A stretch of 64,000 nt of DNA. It comes from Lachnospiraceae bacterium. GTDB lineage: Bacteria; Bacillota; Clostridia; Lachnospirales; Lachnospiraceae. Shown in pieces: positions 38,282 to 47,546 of the stretch. A model generated the notes under the pieces. That model was not told the origin of the DNA and did no database searches. It was given only the letters and a program-made list of their open reading frames with translations. A program made the translations under genes and the position numbers. Each line of letters begins with the position of its first letter. Position 1 is the stretch's first letter. The stretch covers positions 62,001-126,000 of the forward strand of contig JAETRD010000005.1 in assembly GCA_021770345.1 (NCBI GenBank). The letters run 5' to 3'.

Positions 38282-39323
38282 AATCGTTCTCCCTTTCCTG
38301 TCTCGTTTTCGTATCATCACTGCTCATAAAAGCTGCAATCCGATCGGCGCCTTTCCCGTCTGTCAGCTTCCCCATCCGGTCGGCATAGGCGCTGCGCCGC
38401 CCGGCACTCGCGGTAAAAAGCAGAAGCTGTGCTGCGACTTTGGCTCCGATTTCCCGGTCAAATCTCGCATCCCCCGCATAACGCACCGCGTCAAGCCGCT
38501 GCATTTCCTCCGCAAACAACGTCTGATTGTCTGCAAACGAAAAGCACACGGTCGGCGTCCGGCATGCGCACAGTTCAAGTAACGTCGTCCCGCCCGCGGA
38601 GACTGCGGCCTCACAGCTGCTCATATAATCACTCATATTGGAAATGTTCCGGTGCAGAATCATCTGCGGATGTCCGTCGGCGAGACGTTCCAACTCCCCC
38701 GCATGCGTGTTCATGCTTCCGACAATCACATGAAATACATAGGCCGAAAACTCCGGCTTTTCCAGGCAGAATTCCAACACCTTTCCCGCCACATTATAAG
38801 TATCGGTTCCTCCGGTCGTAATCAGAATACTTTTCTCCCGCTTTTTTTCTTTTGGAGTCATAAATTCCTCCCGCAGAGGGGCATACGAGAACCCCTGGAG
38901 AAGTGGGATTCCCGACGCCTGATAGCGTTCCGTGTAATCTGCCGTTCCAGGAACATACTGCAATACCGCCGACACCGGATAAAATTCTTCCCTCATATCA
39001 TCGATATACAGCACCGGTACCGCTTTCTGCACCTGTGCGAGATATGCCACAGATGCCTGATAAGAATCCACCACCAGCCACGATAACCCCTCTTCCTCTG
39101 TCACGCGCAGTATCTGCGGCAATTCCCGCTCCATTTCCCGGTAATCCGTATTTAAAATCCGATACGGAAACCCCGCCTTCGAGAGGCGTTCTGTCTCCTT
39201 CTCCCTGGCAAGAAAAAAGATACAGTCCTCCCCCTGTCTCCTGCACGCTTTCGCTATCGAAATACAGCGCATCAGATGCCCTGTAGCAATCTCCTCATTT
39301 GCGTCCACGCGAAATCCTATCAC
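38253..39323 (-). CDS. pseG: PseG-type UDP-sugar hydrolase
   Basis: A 356-residue GT-B-like hydrolase. The N-terminus has FRVDANEEIATGHLMRCISIA, the PseG signature with the catalytic-type His in GHLMRC. The second half has ILITTGGTDTYNVAGKVLE and MSSCEAAVSAGGTTLLELCACRTP, the UDP-binding part. PseG removes UDP from the 2,4-diacetamido sugar before condensation with phosphoenolpyruvate. It begins one base after pseI ends and overlaps pseC, so the three are tightly coupled. Confidence 0.88.
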   Translation of the reverse strand: MIGFRVDANEEIATGHLMRCISIAKACRRQGEDCIFFLAREKETERLSKAGFPYRILNTDYREMERELPQILRVTEEEGLSWLVVDSYQASVAYLAQVQKAVPVLYIDDMREEFYPVSAVLQYVPGTADYTERYQASGIPLLQGFSYAPLREEFMTPKEKKREKSILITTGGTDTYNVAGKVLEFCLEKPEFSAYVFHVIVGSMNTHAGELERLADGHPQMILHRNISNMSDYMSSCEAAVSAGGTTLLELCACRTPTVCFSFADNQTLFAEEMQRLDAVRYAGDARFDREIGAKVAAQLLLFTASAGRRSAYADRMGKLTDGKGADRIAAFMSSDDTKTRQERENDYDSIRKADD

Positions 39324-40352
39324 TTATTCCACCTCGCTCTGTACGATCGGCTCCCCGAAACGATATGCCTTTTTCGCCTGTCTGCCCAGCAATTCCCGAT
39401 AATATTTCGGCTTGATGCCGATTGCCGGGCGGATGCTCCTGACATTTTCCTCCGTAAACGTTTCGCCCGCGGCGATCGGTTTTACCGCCACCAGTGACCG
39501 CCTGATCGCAAGGCCGCTCTTTTCGTGCTCCGTCAGCTCATAGGTTGCCCGACCCCTGATAATGCAGGCATTCCGGACATCCGTGACCATGTCGGCAAAT
39601 TCGCCGAGCTCCATCGAAAACGCCGCATCCGGATTTTCAATCTCGCGGCTGATACAGACATGCTTTTCGATCACCTTTGCCCCCAGAGCCACTGCCACCA
39701 CCGGGGCAAGCGATCCCATCGAGTGATCGGAAAGCCCGACCGGCACGCCGAAGCGCTGCTGCATGTCGGCAATCACCGACACATTCATATCCTCGTACCG
39801 TGCCGGATACTGGCTGCAGCACTTTAACAATACCACCTGCTCGTTTCCCTGCCGCCGGCACGCCGCCAGCGCCTCCTCAATCTCCTCGACGCCCGCCATG
39901 CCGCAGGACATGATCATCGGCTTTCCCTTCGACGCTGTGTACTCGATCAGCGGGATATCCACAAGCTCAAAGGACGCAATCTTATAAAATTCAACCCCAA
40001 GTCCCTCAAGAAAATCAACCGCCGTTCTGTCAAACGGGGTGGACAAAAAGTCCACTCCCACGGCTTCGCATTTCTCCTTCAGCGCCGCCTGCCACTCCCA
40101 CGGCGTATATGCCTCCTTATAGAGCTGATAATAATTATAACCGTCCCAGAGCCCTCCTTTCAGGCGATAGGCTTCATCGTCACAGTCGATCGTCAGCGTG
40201 TCCGCCGTGTATGTCTGAATCTTGACGCAATCCGCCCCGGCTTTCGCCGCCTCCTCAATAATTCGAAACGCATTTTCGATTTTCCCGGCATGATTCGCGG
40301 ACATCTCCGCGATTACATAGACTCCGTTTTGCATTTTCTCGTATAGTTTCAT
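39324..40352 (-). CDS. pseI: Pseudaminic acid synthase (NeuB family)
   Basis: A 342-residue sialic acid synthase-family enzyme that condenses a diacetamido hexose with phosphoenolpyruvate. The TIM-barrel domain has VIAEMSANHAGKIENAFRII, DCVKIQTYTADTLTI, FLSTPFDRTAVDFLE and VGLSDHSMGSLAPV. A C-terminal antifreeze-like SAF domain follows (RRSLVAVKPIAAGETFTEENVRSIRP, residues about 280-335). The SANHAG and TYTADTLT forms fit PseI better than NeuB. It is first in the pseI-pseG-pseC order. Confidence 0.9.
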   Translation of the reverse strand: MKLYEKMQNGVYVIAEMSANHAGKIENAFRIIEEAAKAGADCVKIQTYTADTLTIDCDDEAYRLKGGLWDGYNYYQLYKEAYTPWEWQAALKEKCEAVGVDFLSTPFDRTAVDFLEGLGVEFYKIASFELVDIPLIEYTASKGKPMIMSCGMAGVEEIEEALAACRRQGNEQVVLLKCCSQYPARYEDMNVSVIADMQQRFGVPVGLSDHSMGSLAPVVAVALGAKVIEKHVCISREIENPDAAFSMELGEFADMVTDVRNACIIRGRATYELTEHEKSGLAIRRSLVAVKPIAAGETFTEENVRSIRPAIGIKPKYYRELLGRQAKKAYRFGEPIVQSEVE

Positions 40353-40379
40353 ATATTTGCTTCTCCATACACTAATACT

Positions 40380-41270
40380 CTATTCGTCTTCCCCGTCTGC
40401 AAGGCTTTCCGCAATCCGCTCTACTTCCTCGATCGGAATCCCCAGCAAATCCGCTGCCTGTGCCAAATCTCTGACTTTCCGCATTACGCCTGCTATCATC
40501 TCCCGTTTGGCATCCTCTTTTCCTTCACGATGTCCCTGTATGCGGCCTTCCGCACGCGCATCCTCACGCTCCAGCATAAGCTGTCTGTCAAACGTGTAAT
40601 CCAGCTGTGTCACCTTTACCACCTCCGCTCGATGCTCCATCAAAAAATCTTTTAAGATATCCTCCCTGATGCAACGGTCAATCGCGCATTCAATTGCATG
40701 CTCAAGCTTTTCATAATCACTCTCTCTGTGATAGTCCCGCACATAGTCCACAAATGTCATATACTCCCGCAAAAACGAACATTTACTGAGCAATTTCTTA
40801 TTCTTCCCGTAATTAATATTATATACTCTGCAGATTAGCTCAAGCTCCGGAACATCCACCGGATGTTCAAATGCATCCGATAATTTTAACTCATAATATT
40901 CCGGCTGTTCCCTTGCTCCGTTATAAAAAACGGCAAATCGCGGTGTGGGAATTTTCACCAATCCCATCCCGTATATGTTGCGGTTTTTTATTCGACGCTC
41001 TAATATATTGGAAAAATATATCAGGCTCCGCACCGGCATATTGGGACATATCGTTGACTGGTGTTCGTAAACGCTCAGATTCATGTCCAGGATAAAAGCT
41101 GCGTCATTTCGAATCGTTAAGGACACTCCCTTTTCCAAATTACAAATCTCGATTTCATCCGGATTCTCATAATTCGAATCATTGATCGCATTGTATAAAT
41201 GAAGTGCATTCCGCTTATCCTCCATCAACATGCAAAACACGTCATTTTTGTACTCTCTGTTCTCTGCCAT
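40380..41270 (-). CDS. Rpn-family PD-(D/E)XK nuclease/putative transposase
   Basis: A 296-residue protein of the Rpn/PDDEXK_2 group (recombination-promoting nuclease, TIGR01784-like). The nuclease core is NDAAFILDMNLSVYEHQS with Asp62, Glu69 and Gln71, followed by a YYELKLSDAF strand. The C-terminal part is charged with EGRIQGHREGKEDAKREM near 240-257, typical of the family's variable tail. These proteins spread horizontally and may promote recombination or act in defence. It sits alone between the pse genes and the 16 kb glycan unit, with no transposon ends seen. Confidence 0.78.
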   Translation of the reverse strand: MAENREYKNDVFCMLMEDKRNALHLYNAINDSNYENPDEIEICNLEKGVSLTIRNDAAFILDMNLSVYEHQSTICPNMPVRSLIYFSNILERRIKNRNIYGMGLVKIPTPRFAVFYNGAREQPEYYELKLSDAFEHPVDVPELELICRVYNINYGKNKKLLSKCSFLREYMTFVDYVRDYHRESDYEKLEHAIECAIDRCIREDILKDFLMEHRAEVVKVTQLDYTFDRQLMLEREDARAEGRIQGHREGKEDAKREMIAGVMRKVRDLAQAADLLGIPIEEVERIAESLADGEDE

Positions 41271-41547
41271 ACGTTCTCCTTTCTGTGCAGGCAGAAAGGA
41301 AGCAAACTTCGAAAACTCATGGGCCGGTTCGCTCTGCGGCTTCCGACTGACGACCTTCCTGCTCTTAATTTATAAATTGGATTTTAAAAGCATGAATTTT
41401 CGAAGATATGAAATTGATTTGATTAATTCGGTAAGAACATGCAGTCTTAAGTAACGACCATGCCTGATATGAAAATATGCTTTTTCTTATTATATCACAG
41501 TTCGCCTTCGGTTACAAATTCGGTTTCCGATATGCACGTTCTTTTCC

Positions 41548-42678
41548 TCACTCAAACATCCGCGAAAGCCGCTCCCGGAACGTAAAATCGCGCCGTACGC
41601 GCTCCGCGCCGGCATGTGCGATCCGCTGCCGTTGCTCCTCGTGCTCCAGATAATATTTCGCCTTGTAAAACATATCCTCCACATCCTCGTACAGGACCAG
41701 CTCCTCCGGTCGGAAATACTCCGCGAGCTCCTCCTGATAATTCGACAGGACAAACCCGCCGCAGGCGAGAACGTCGAGTACCCGCAGCGGAATCCCGGTG
41801 CGGATTGTCTTCAACGAAATATTCAGATTGATGCAGCTCGCCGCAAAAATCTGCGGCATCTGCGTGTAATAATCCGCATATCCCCTGTAACGAACCTTCT
41901 CAAGCTTTTCGTCCTGATTATCGGAATACAAATCCACCTGAAAATACTTTGACAAAAGCGCCAGCGCCATATAGCGCTCCCGCCCCGTCGTCTCGCAGGC
42001 GAGCATAAATTCCAGCTCGCGTCTGCCCATCAAAAAGCCGTCTTTTGCCACCCTGCGGTAGACCGCATTCATCTTTTCCAGCAGTTCGTCCGTCACCAAT
42101 TCCGGTATCAGATACGCCCCATAGAGCTTTCCCTGCGCGCTCACGATGCCCTCCAGATACCCTTTCAGATATTCATCTAACGCCGCCGTGAAATACCGGT
42201 ACTCCGTCTGGTACAGCTTTCCGATCAGCGAAACGTCCGTCCGGTACTCCCGCGCCCCCTTTGGCGTTATGGCGGATGCAAATACCCGGCCGTCCGCGGC
42301 CAGCGGCAGATGGAAAGCGTTGACACCACATTTTTGATAGTCCTCCGCCTGCCCGCGATCAAAAAAGTAAATCCTGCTGCAGGAATTCGAGAGAGCAGAC
42401 AAATCCCGGATATGCAGCGGCGAGTCATACACCCACGCCGTATAGCGGATTCCCCGTTCCTCACACAGCGCGGATATCAACGGGGAAAAATTGACCGAAA
42501 GCACATCGGTGTAGGCACCCGCTTTCAGGTATGCCCCAAACTGCGTCAGAAACGTGTCGTCTTTCTCCCAGTCCGTAAACTGGTAAAAAAAAGTGTCGTA
42601 CGGAATCTCCAGTTCTTTTAAGCCCCGCTCAATCCCCTGATTCATAAAAGAATGCCACTGAAAAAATAACAGCTTCAT
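41548..42678 (-). CDS. CgeB-type glycosyltransferase
   Basis: A 376-residue GT-B enzyme, last gene of the 16 kb unit. It has the same plan as the gene at 27956: N-terminal MKLLFFQWHSFMNQGIERGL and VLSVNFSPLISALCEERG, SCSRIYFFDRG; C-terminal YRGYADYYTQMPQIF, CINLNISLKTIRTGIPLRVLDVLACGGFVLSNY. A DUF3880-type protein-targeting glycosyltransferase is likely. The spacer to the upstream gene is 13 bases. Confidence 0.78.
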   Translation of the reverse strand: MKLLFFQWHSFMNQGIERGLKELEIPYDTFFYQFTDWEKDDTFLTQFGAYLKAGAYTDVLSVNFSPLISALCEERGIRYTAWVYDSPLHIRDLSALSNSCSRIYFFDRGQAEDYQKCGVNAFHLPLAADGRVFASAITPKGAREYRTDVSLIGKLYQTEYRYFTAALDEYLKGYLEGIVSAQGKLYGAYLIPELVTDELLEKMNAVYRRVAKDGFLMGRRELEFMLACETTGRERYMALALLSKYFQVDLYSDNQDEKLEKVRYRGYADYYTQMPQIFAASCINLNISLKTIRTGIPLRVLDVLACGGFVLSNYQEELAEYFRPEELVLYEDVEDMFYKAKYYLEHEEQRQRIAHAGAERVRRDFTFRERLSRMFE

Positions 42679-42691
42679 CTAACGTTCTCCC

Positions 42692-44252
42692 CTATGCCAA
42701 AACAGGCCTCACCTGTATATTATCGCTGTAAGAAATGTTTCCGGTATATTCGCCCTCCGTATACCAGGTGACAGGTATATCCGTATCGTGATACAGCTTT
42801 ACATACTCCTCCAGCTCATTCCCATAAATATGCACCTCCCGGTAATCGGAATACAGCTTATCCTGCTGTTCCGGAACCAGGTTTACAATATTCCCGCAAA
42901 GATAACGGGCATTTTTAAATGAGATGCCGCACTCCTCCCCGGCGGGCACTTCCGTGAAAACGGTGTGATCCGCTTTGTCAAACCGCAGCAATTTCTTTTC
43001 CGTCTCAGGATTCAATTTTCCCCCCCCCCTTCTCCGGAAGCCTCGTGATAACCAGGCGCCCTTTTTCCGGTTCGGACGTACCGCGCTCCCCGTCCGTCTC
43101 CTTCTCCGCGAAAAGGTTCCGGTACTGCAGAAGCTCCCGATACTGTTTTCCGTCATGTCCAAGACACGCAGACAGCAGCTTATCATATATCTCTTTTCTC
43201 CGAACTCCGTATGCCAGTATCATCGTTACCACCGCACAGCTCGAATAATCCCGCATCAGCTCCGCAACGTTTTCCGCAAAGTCGCCGTGTCCGAATTCCA
43301 CTCTTTTTATCAGATGCCGTAAATGCGAAAATCTTGTATACAATTCCCCGTACGACATCGACTCCCGATAGATTGCCGAAGACGGTGTAAGCATTTTCTC
43401 CGATGCATAAATCCTGCAGATTACTTCCAATTCTCTTAAGATAAAATACCCCTGATTCTCCGGCTGCAGCAGAATGCGCTGCACCTCATCAATCCGTCCC
43501 GCATCAATCAGCGCTTCCAGCTCACTCCGCACGCCGACTTTCGCCTGCTCGCGCGCTCTTTTCTCCGCGAAATCCGCTTCCTCCGCGCGAAACGGATAGA
43601 TATCCTGATACTCCGCGATGAATTTGAGCCGATAGGTATCAAACAGGGAAAGATTGCTCATCCTGTTATCGTGAAATGCCCAGCACTCTTTCTGGTATGG
43701 AATCACAACCCTTTTCCCGTTTCTTGCAAATTCACAGGACTGGGAAATATCGTAAAAGTCCCAGGCATCAAACAGATCCTCTCTCCACTCAATGTCATAC
43801 TGAGTCGCCAGAAACATGCCGTCAACTGCCATCGCGTCGACCGTTCTGTGTAGCTTCTCGTCCTGATATCCCCGAAAATAAGGTGGAACGCCGTTGCAAA
43901 GCGTGCCGCCCGTATCCCAGCGCGCAATTGCATGCGCATTTTCGGGCATCGCACGACAGCCGAGCACCCCTGCCATACCGATATTCTCGTCACTCTCAAA
44001 TGCCGCAATCAGCTCTTTCAGCAGATCCTTATAAATCAGAAAAACATCCTGGTGCAGATATATCTTATATTTCGCATCGGATTCCTTCATCGCCGCATTA
44101 TAGCCGGCCGCCATAGACGGAGCCTCCCGCACCGCAATCACATCTGTCTGATAGCCTTCCGGAACGTTCAGCGCCTCTATGTAGCCAAGCGCCTCGTTAA
44201 ACTCCTGTTCGTCATTCACACACAGAATAAACGCTATCTTGTGAATATCCAT
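42692..44252 (-). CDS. Glyco_tranf_2_5 glycosyltransferase split at poly-G tract
   Basis: The frame from 44252 encodes a GT-A-like domain (AFILCVNDEQEFNEALGYIE, SMAAGYNAAMKESDAKYKIYLHQDVF, GVLGCRAMP, DGMFLATQYDIEWREDLFDAWDFYDISQ). It ends early at 43005 (415 residues) just after ten consecutive G (43020-43029 on the minus strand). With nine G the frame continues LNPETEKKLLRF... to the stop at 42692, giving 519 residues. The extra 100-residue tail (FTEVPAGEECGISF, LVPEQQDKLYSDYREVHIYG, IPVTWYTEGEYTGNIS) is well-formed coding sequence. The tract is a probable slippage switch; assembly error is the alternative. The neighbour at 44256 is a paralogue without the tail. Confidence 0.8.
43020..43029 (-). 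repeat. Ten-base G homopolymer inside a glycosyltransferase gene
   Basis: Ten G on the coding (minus) strand at the codons before a premature stop. Changing it by minus one base opens the remaining 104 codons. This is the longest G/C homopolymer I see in the window. Confidence 0.97.
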
Positions 44253-44255
44253 CTC

Positions 44256-45461
44256 TTACCTCTCCCTGTTCCTGCCATGTGCGACCGGGATTCCAAGCTT
44301 CGCCGCACTCCGCGCCAAATGCTCCGCCCGCTTTGCCTTCGTCTGCTGCCCGGCCTCCCGGTAAATCTCCTGTATCCTCTTTGCCGCCGCCTCTTTGTCC
44401 ACAATCGAATGAACGATCAGTACCTCGGCCGCCTCATACGATACCGCTCCGCTTATAAGTCCCTGTACAAGCGCCTCATACTCTGTCCGCGCAAATCCGA
44501 GCTCCATTCTCCGGAGCAGAAAACGCACGCCGAGATACTTTTCATACATCTTTTGATAATCGTCTAACCCCTCAAAAAACCCGCGGGAAACGCCGGCCTC
44601 CCCCTCTCGCCGGTGAATCTCCGTCATATTGCTCAGGATCTCCAGCTGCGTATCCTTAAAATTCTTCTGATGGTAAATCCGCAATGCCTCGGCGGCGTCT
44701 GTCCATTCCCCGTTTTCTGTCATTTCCCGGATGCAGGCCGACAGCTGTCCGCTCAGCTCATCCCACTCTCTGTTGTACAGAAGTCCCGACTCCCGCTCCT
44801 CCGAGAGAAATTCCGCATAATGCGCTAAAAATATTTCCCGATCCGCATCATATCCTCCCAGCTTGCAGAAACCGCAGTCGTGAACCGCCCACGGCGTCTC
44901 CTGATAAGGGACCAACACCCGATACCCGGCCTTCTTAAATTCGAGCGCCTGCGACACATCATAATAATCGAAATGCGTAAACAGATCTTCCCGCCACGGG
45001 ATATCGTACTGCGTGACAATCATAAGTCCGTCGACGGCCTCCACCGCGACGTCGCCCACAGTGCGCTCATTTAAGCACAGGTAATACGCCATATCGGGCT
45101 CTCTGGTGTCAACCTTCCCCTCGTCCCAGAAGTCATACACGATTCCGTTTGTCGGAAGGCAGGTTCCCCCGATCATCCCTATCATGCCCGCCTCGGGATG
45201 CTGCAAAAACCGCTCCCGAATATCATGCAGAAAGTTTTCGTTCCGGATAAATACATCCTGGTGCAGATATATCTTATATTTCGCATCGGTGCTGCGCATT
45301 CCAAGATTGTACCCCGCGCACATGGAGTCTGCCTCCCTGATTACCAGAATATCGGTCTCGCACCCTTCGGGCACGCGCAGCCTGTCGATATAATATCTGC
45401 ATTCCGCAAGATAGCGTTCGTTATTCGCGCAGATGATAAACGCAAATTTTCTGTCATTCAT
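44256..45461 (-). CDS. Glyco_tranf_2_5 glycosyltransferase
   Basis: A 401-residue paralogue of the gene at 42692-44252. The shared pattern is FAFIICANNERYLAECRYYID, RVPEGCETDILVIREADSMCAGYNLGMRSTDAKYKIYLHQDVFI, MIGGTCLPTNG, VDGLMIVTQYDIPWREDLFTHFDYYDVSQALEF. It lacks the C-terminal tail and has no homopolymer. It ends 3 bases before the next gene, so the pair is translationally coupled. Substrate unknown. Confidence 0.8.
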   Translation of the reverse strand: MNDRKFAFIICANNERYLAECRYYIDRLRVPEGCETDILVIREADSMCAGYNLGMRSTDAKYKIYLHQDVFIRNENFLHDIRERFLQHPEAGMIGMIGGTCLPTNGIVYDFWDEGKVDTREPDMAYYLCLNERTVGDVAVEAVDGLMIVTQYDIPWREDLFTHFDYYDVSQALEFKKAGYRVLVPYQETPWAVHDCGFCKLGGYDADREIFLAHYAEFLSEERESGLLYNREWDELSGQLSACIREMTENGEWTDAAEALRIYHQKNFKDTQLEILSNMTEIHRREGEAGVSRGFFEGLDDYQKMYEKYLGVRFLLRRMELGFARTEYEALVQGLISGAVSYEAAEVLIVHSIVDKEAAAKRIQEIYREAGQQTKAKRAEHLARSAAKLGIPVAHGRNRER

Positions 45462-45477
45462 ATGCAGCCCTGCCCCG

Positions 45478-46263
45478 TCATTTATTTTGTGAAAATCTTT
45501 TTGACCTCATCAGAAACAGCGGTCTGTTCAAAAATTCTCCCATGGCGTCGTCGCGCCTGTTATTTTCGGGGGATATGTCCTCATACACGATTTCTCCGTC
45601 TCTTCGTACCGGAATTCCGATCTTCTCGATTTCCCAGCAATCTTTTGTTCCCTCTTTAATATAATCTTCCATCTCCTGCTTGGCCCCGTGCGCAAAAAGA
45701 CATTTCTGAATATCTCCGCCCCAGTTAAAGCCCATCTGAAGCACCATATGATCGCAGCTGTAAGACATCCGGTTCAAATAGTCCGCCATACCGCTTTTTG
45801 CCTTTTCCATATCCGTCCCCACGCAGTAGTCATACCCCAGATGATGTAATACGTTGAGGAAAACGGCCACGTCATACCGTCTCCCGTCCTCTTTCGCCAG
45901 ATAATATTCGTTATAGACAGTAACCCGCTCTCCGGCCCCGAGCACCTCCGCGGCCAGCTTCACAAAGTCCGCATGCGCTTTGGTTCCCTCATAACAGTCC
46001 ACGCTTTTTGCCCCCAGCTTGCATGCCTCAAACGTAAAATATCCCGTGTTTCCTCCGATATCGATGACCGCCTTATCCTTTAAGTCGAGATTCTTCACGA
46101 TGTAAGCAAGACGCTCCCTCTCATATTTCGACTTATAGGGAGCACAGCCTCCGATGATATCCTGCAAGTCTGAGGCCAAAAGCTGATACTGCGAATGCCG
46201 TCCCTTTTCCAAGTACAACTTACGCAGCCGCTCTGTTTTCTCTCTGTTCTCTCTGTCTTCCAT
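45478..46263 (-). CDS. Class I SAM-dependent methyltransferase
   Basis: A 261-residue Rossmann methyltransferase. The SAM motif is AVIDIGGNTGYFTFEA near residues 64-79, with VDCYEG after it and VAVFLNVLHHLGYD as the post-motif. It has no membrane or export signal. It lies between the ATP-grasp gene (20 bases) and the GT gene (16 bases). Likely a sugar O- or N-methyltransferase for the surface glycan, by context only. Confidence 0.75.
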   Translation of the reverse strand: MEDRENREKTERLRKLYLEKGRHSQYQLLASDLQDIIGGCAPYKSKYERERLAYIVKNLDLKDKAVIDIGGNTGYFTFEACKLGAKSVDCYEGTKAHADFVKLAAEVLGAGERVTVYNEYYLAKEDGRRYDVAVFLNVLHHLGYDYCVGTDMEKAKSGMADYLNRMSYSCDHMVLQMGFNWGGDIQKCLFAHGAKQEMEDYIKEGTKDCWEIEKIGIPVRRDGEIVYEDISPENNRRDDAMGEFLNRPLFLMRSKRFSQNK

Positions 46264-46283
46264 ATTCCTGTACTCCCTTCCGT

Positions 46284-47546
46284 TTACCGGTACACCAGAT
46301 CATTTCCGTATTCGTCGAGCGCCCGGATGCCCGCGCGAATGACTGCTGCCTGCTCCTGGAGCTGCCGCTTATTCTCCGCCGCAATCCAGATTCTTGCCAG
46401 CGTCGCCTTTTCAGTCTGTGCCATCTCCTCCGTCACTTCCGCGCCCTCTTTCAGTCTCCACACATAACTCAGAACATACGGATTGTCGTCCAGCGCTTCC
46501 CTTCCCTGCAATGACCTGATTTTTCCCGGGTTTAAAATAATCCATATGGATGCGGCCGTCCTGTTATCCGGAATTCTGCCGCCCTCCTTCGGCACTGTCT
46601 TTAGATTCATATCCCCCGTCAGCGCAAATTCAATCAGATGCCGCATAATGTCTGTCTGATATATCTCGGGGTAGACCGGACCGGACAGCTCCGCGTTTAG
46701 CACCCCGTCCGGGTCATACGGATAAAAGTTTCCATCCTTTACAAACATCTGCATATTCAGCAGTCCGTTCCGAATCCCGACGCCTTTGAGCATTCGGTAA
46801 AATTTTTCATACCAGTCCGCCATAAAAGCTTCCGCGTATCTGGACGGATGCACCCCGCCATAGGTAACGGCGCTGACGTTTCCCTCCTTTTTTAAAACGG
46901 CGCGATCCATCAGGCCGATCAGATACGGTTCTCCGTTATAAAACAGGAAATTGGCCGTCACGTCATCGCCGTCAAAATACTCCTCAATAATAACTTCGCC
47001 GTTGTCGGCGTAACGCTTCGCCTTCAGAAACGCCTCTTTGAGATCTGCGTTCTCCCTGCACAGGGACAGTCCCTTCCCGCCTCTGCCCACCGCCGGCTTT
47101 ACGATTACCGGAAAGACAAGTGCATCCGCGGGAACCTCTTCATAGCGTGCCCCTTCAAAAAAGCTTTGGATCACAGGAATCCCGGCTTCCCGGCAAATCC
47201 GTTTAAAAACCGTTTTGTCCGTGAAAAAACCCAGCGCATGTTCCGGAATGTAACACGGACGCGAAGTTCTTCTGCACAGCGAGACATAACTCGGAACCAG
47301 CGAGTCCGCACAGCCTACCAGAATTCCGTCCACGGATTCCCGTTCCACTAACTTTTCAAGGGTCCCGATATCCTTTCCGTCCACGTCAAAATACTGATCC
47401 GCGGCCTCCTTCGCGGGCGAACCGTCAATCTGATCGGTCACTATGGTATAAATGCCCATCTGCTGCGCGGTTTTTACGATCGAGATGCTCTCGGCATTCG
47501 CCGCCAATATCAGTAATTTTTTTGTTTTATTCCCCATACCGCTCAT
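46284..47546 (-). CDS. ATP-grasp ligase
   Basis: A 420-residue ATP-grasp enzyme. The pre-ATP Rossmann part is LLILAANAESISIVKTAQQMGI and GILVGCADSLVPSYV. The ATP-grasp core has FPVIVKPAVGRGGKGLSLC near 148-167, VIIEEYFDGDDVTANFL and the metal-binding DPDGVLNAELSGPVYP. It overlaps the epimerase gene by 20 bases and may start at 47546 or 47537. Such enzymes join a carboxylate to an amine via an acyl phosphate. Here it could attach an amino acid or another acid to an amino sugar made by the DegT enzymes nearby; this is inference. Confidence 0.78.
   Translation of the reverse strand: MSGMGNKTKKLLILAANAESISIVKTAQQMGIYTIVTDQIDGSPAKEAADQYFDVDGKDIGTLEKLVERESVDGILVGCADSLVPSYVSLCRRTSRPCYIPEHALGFFTDKTVFKRICREAGIPVIQSFFEGARYEEVPADALVFPVIVKPAVGRGGKGLSLCRENADLKEAFLKAKRYADNGEVIIEEYFDGDDVTANFLFYNGEPYLIGLMDRAVLKKEGNVSAVTYGGVHPSRYAEAFMADWYEKFYRMLKGVGIRNGLLNMQMFVKDGNFYPYDPDGVLNAELSGPVYPEIYQTDIMRHLIEFALTGDMNLKTVPKEGGRIPDNRTAASIWIILNPGKIRSLQGREALDDNPYVLSYVWRLKEGAEVTEEMAQTEKATLARIWIAAENKRQLQEQAAVIRAGIRALDEYGNDLVYR

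Noticed and set aside
40357-41547. Insertion sequence around the Rpn-type gene
   Set aside because: I found no terminal inverted repeats or target-site duplications, and Rpn proteins are not typical IS transposases.
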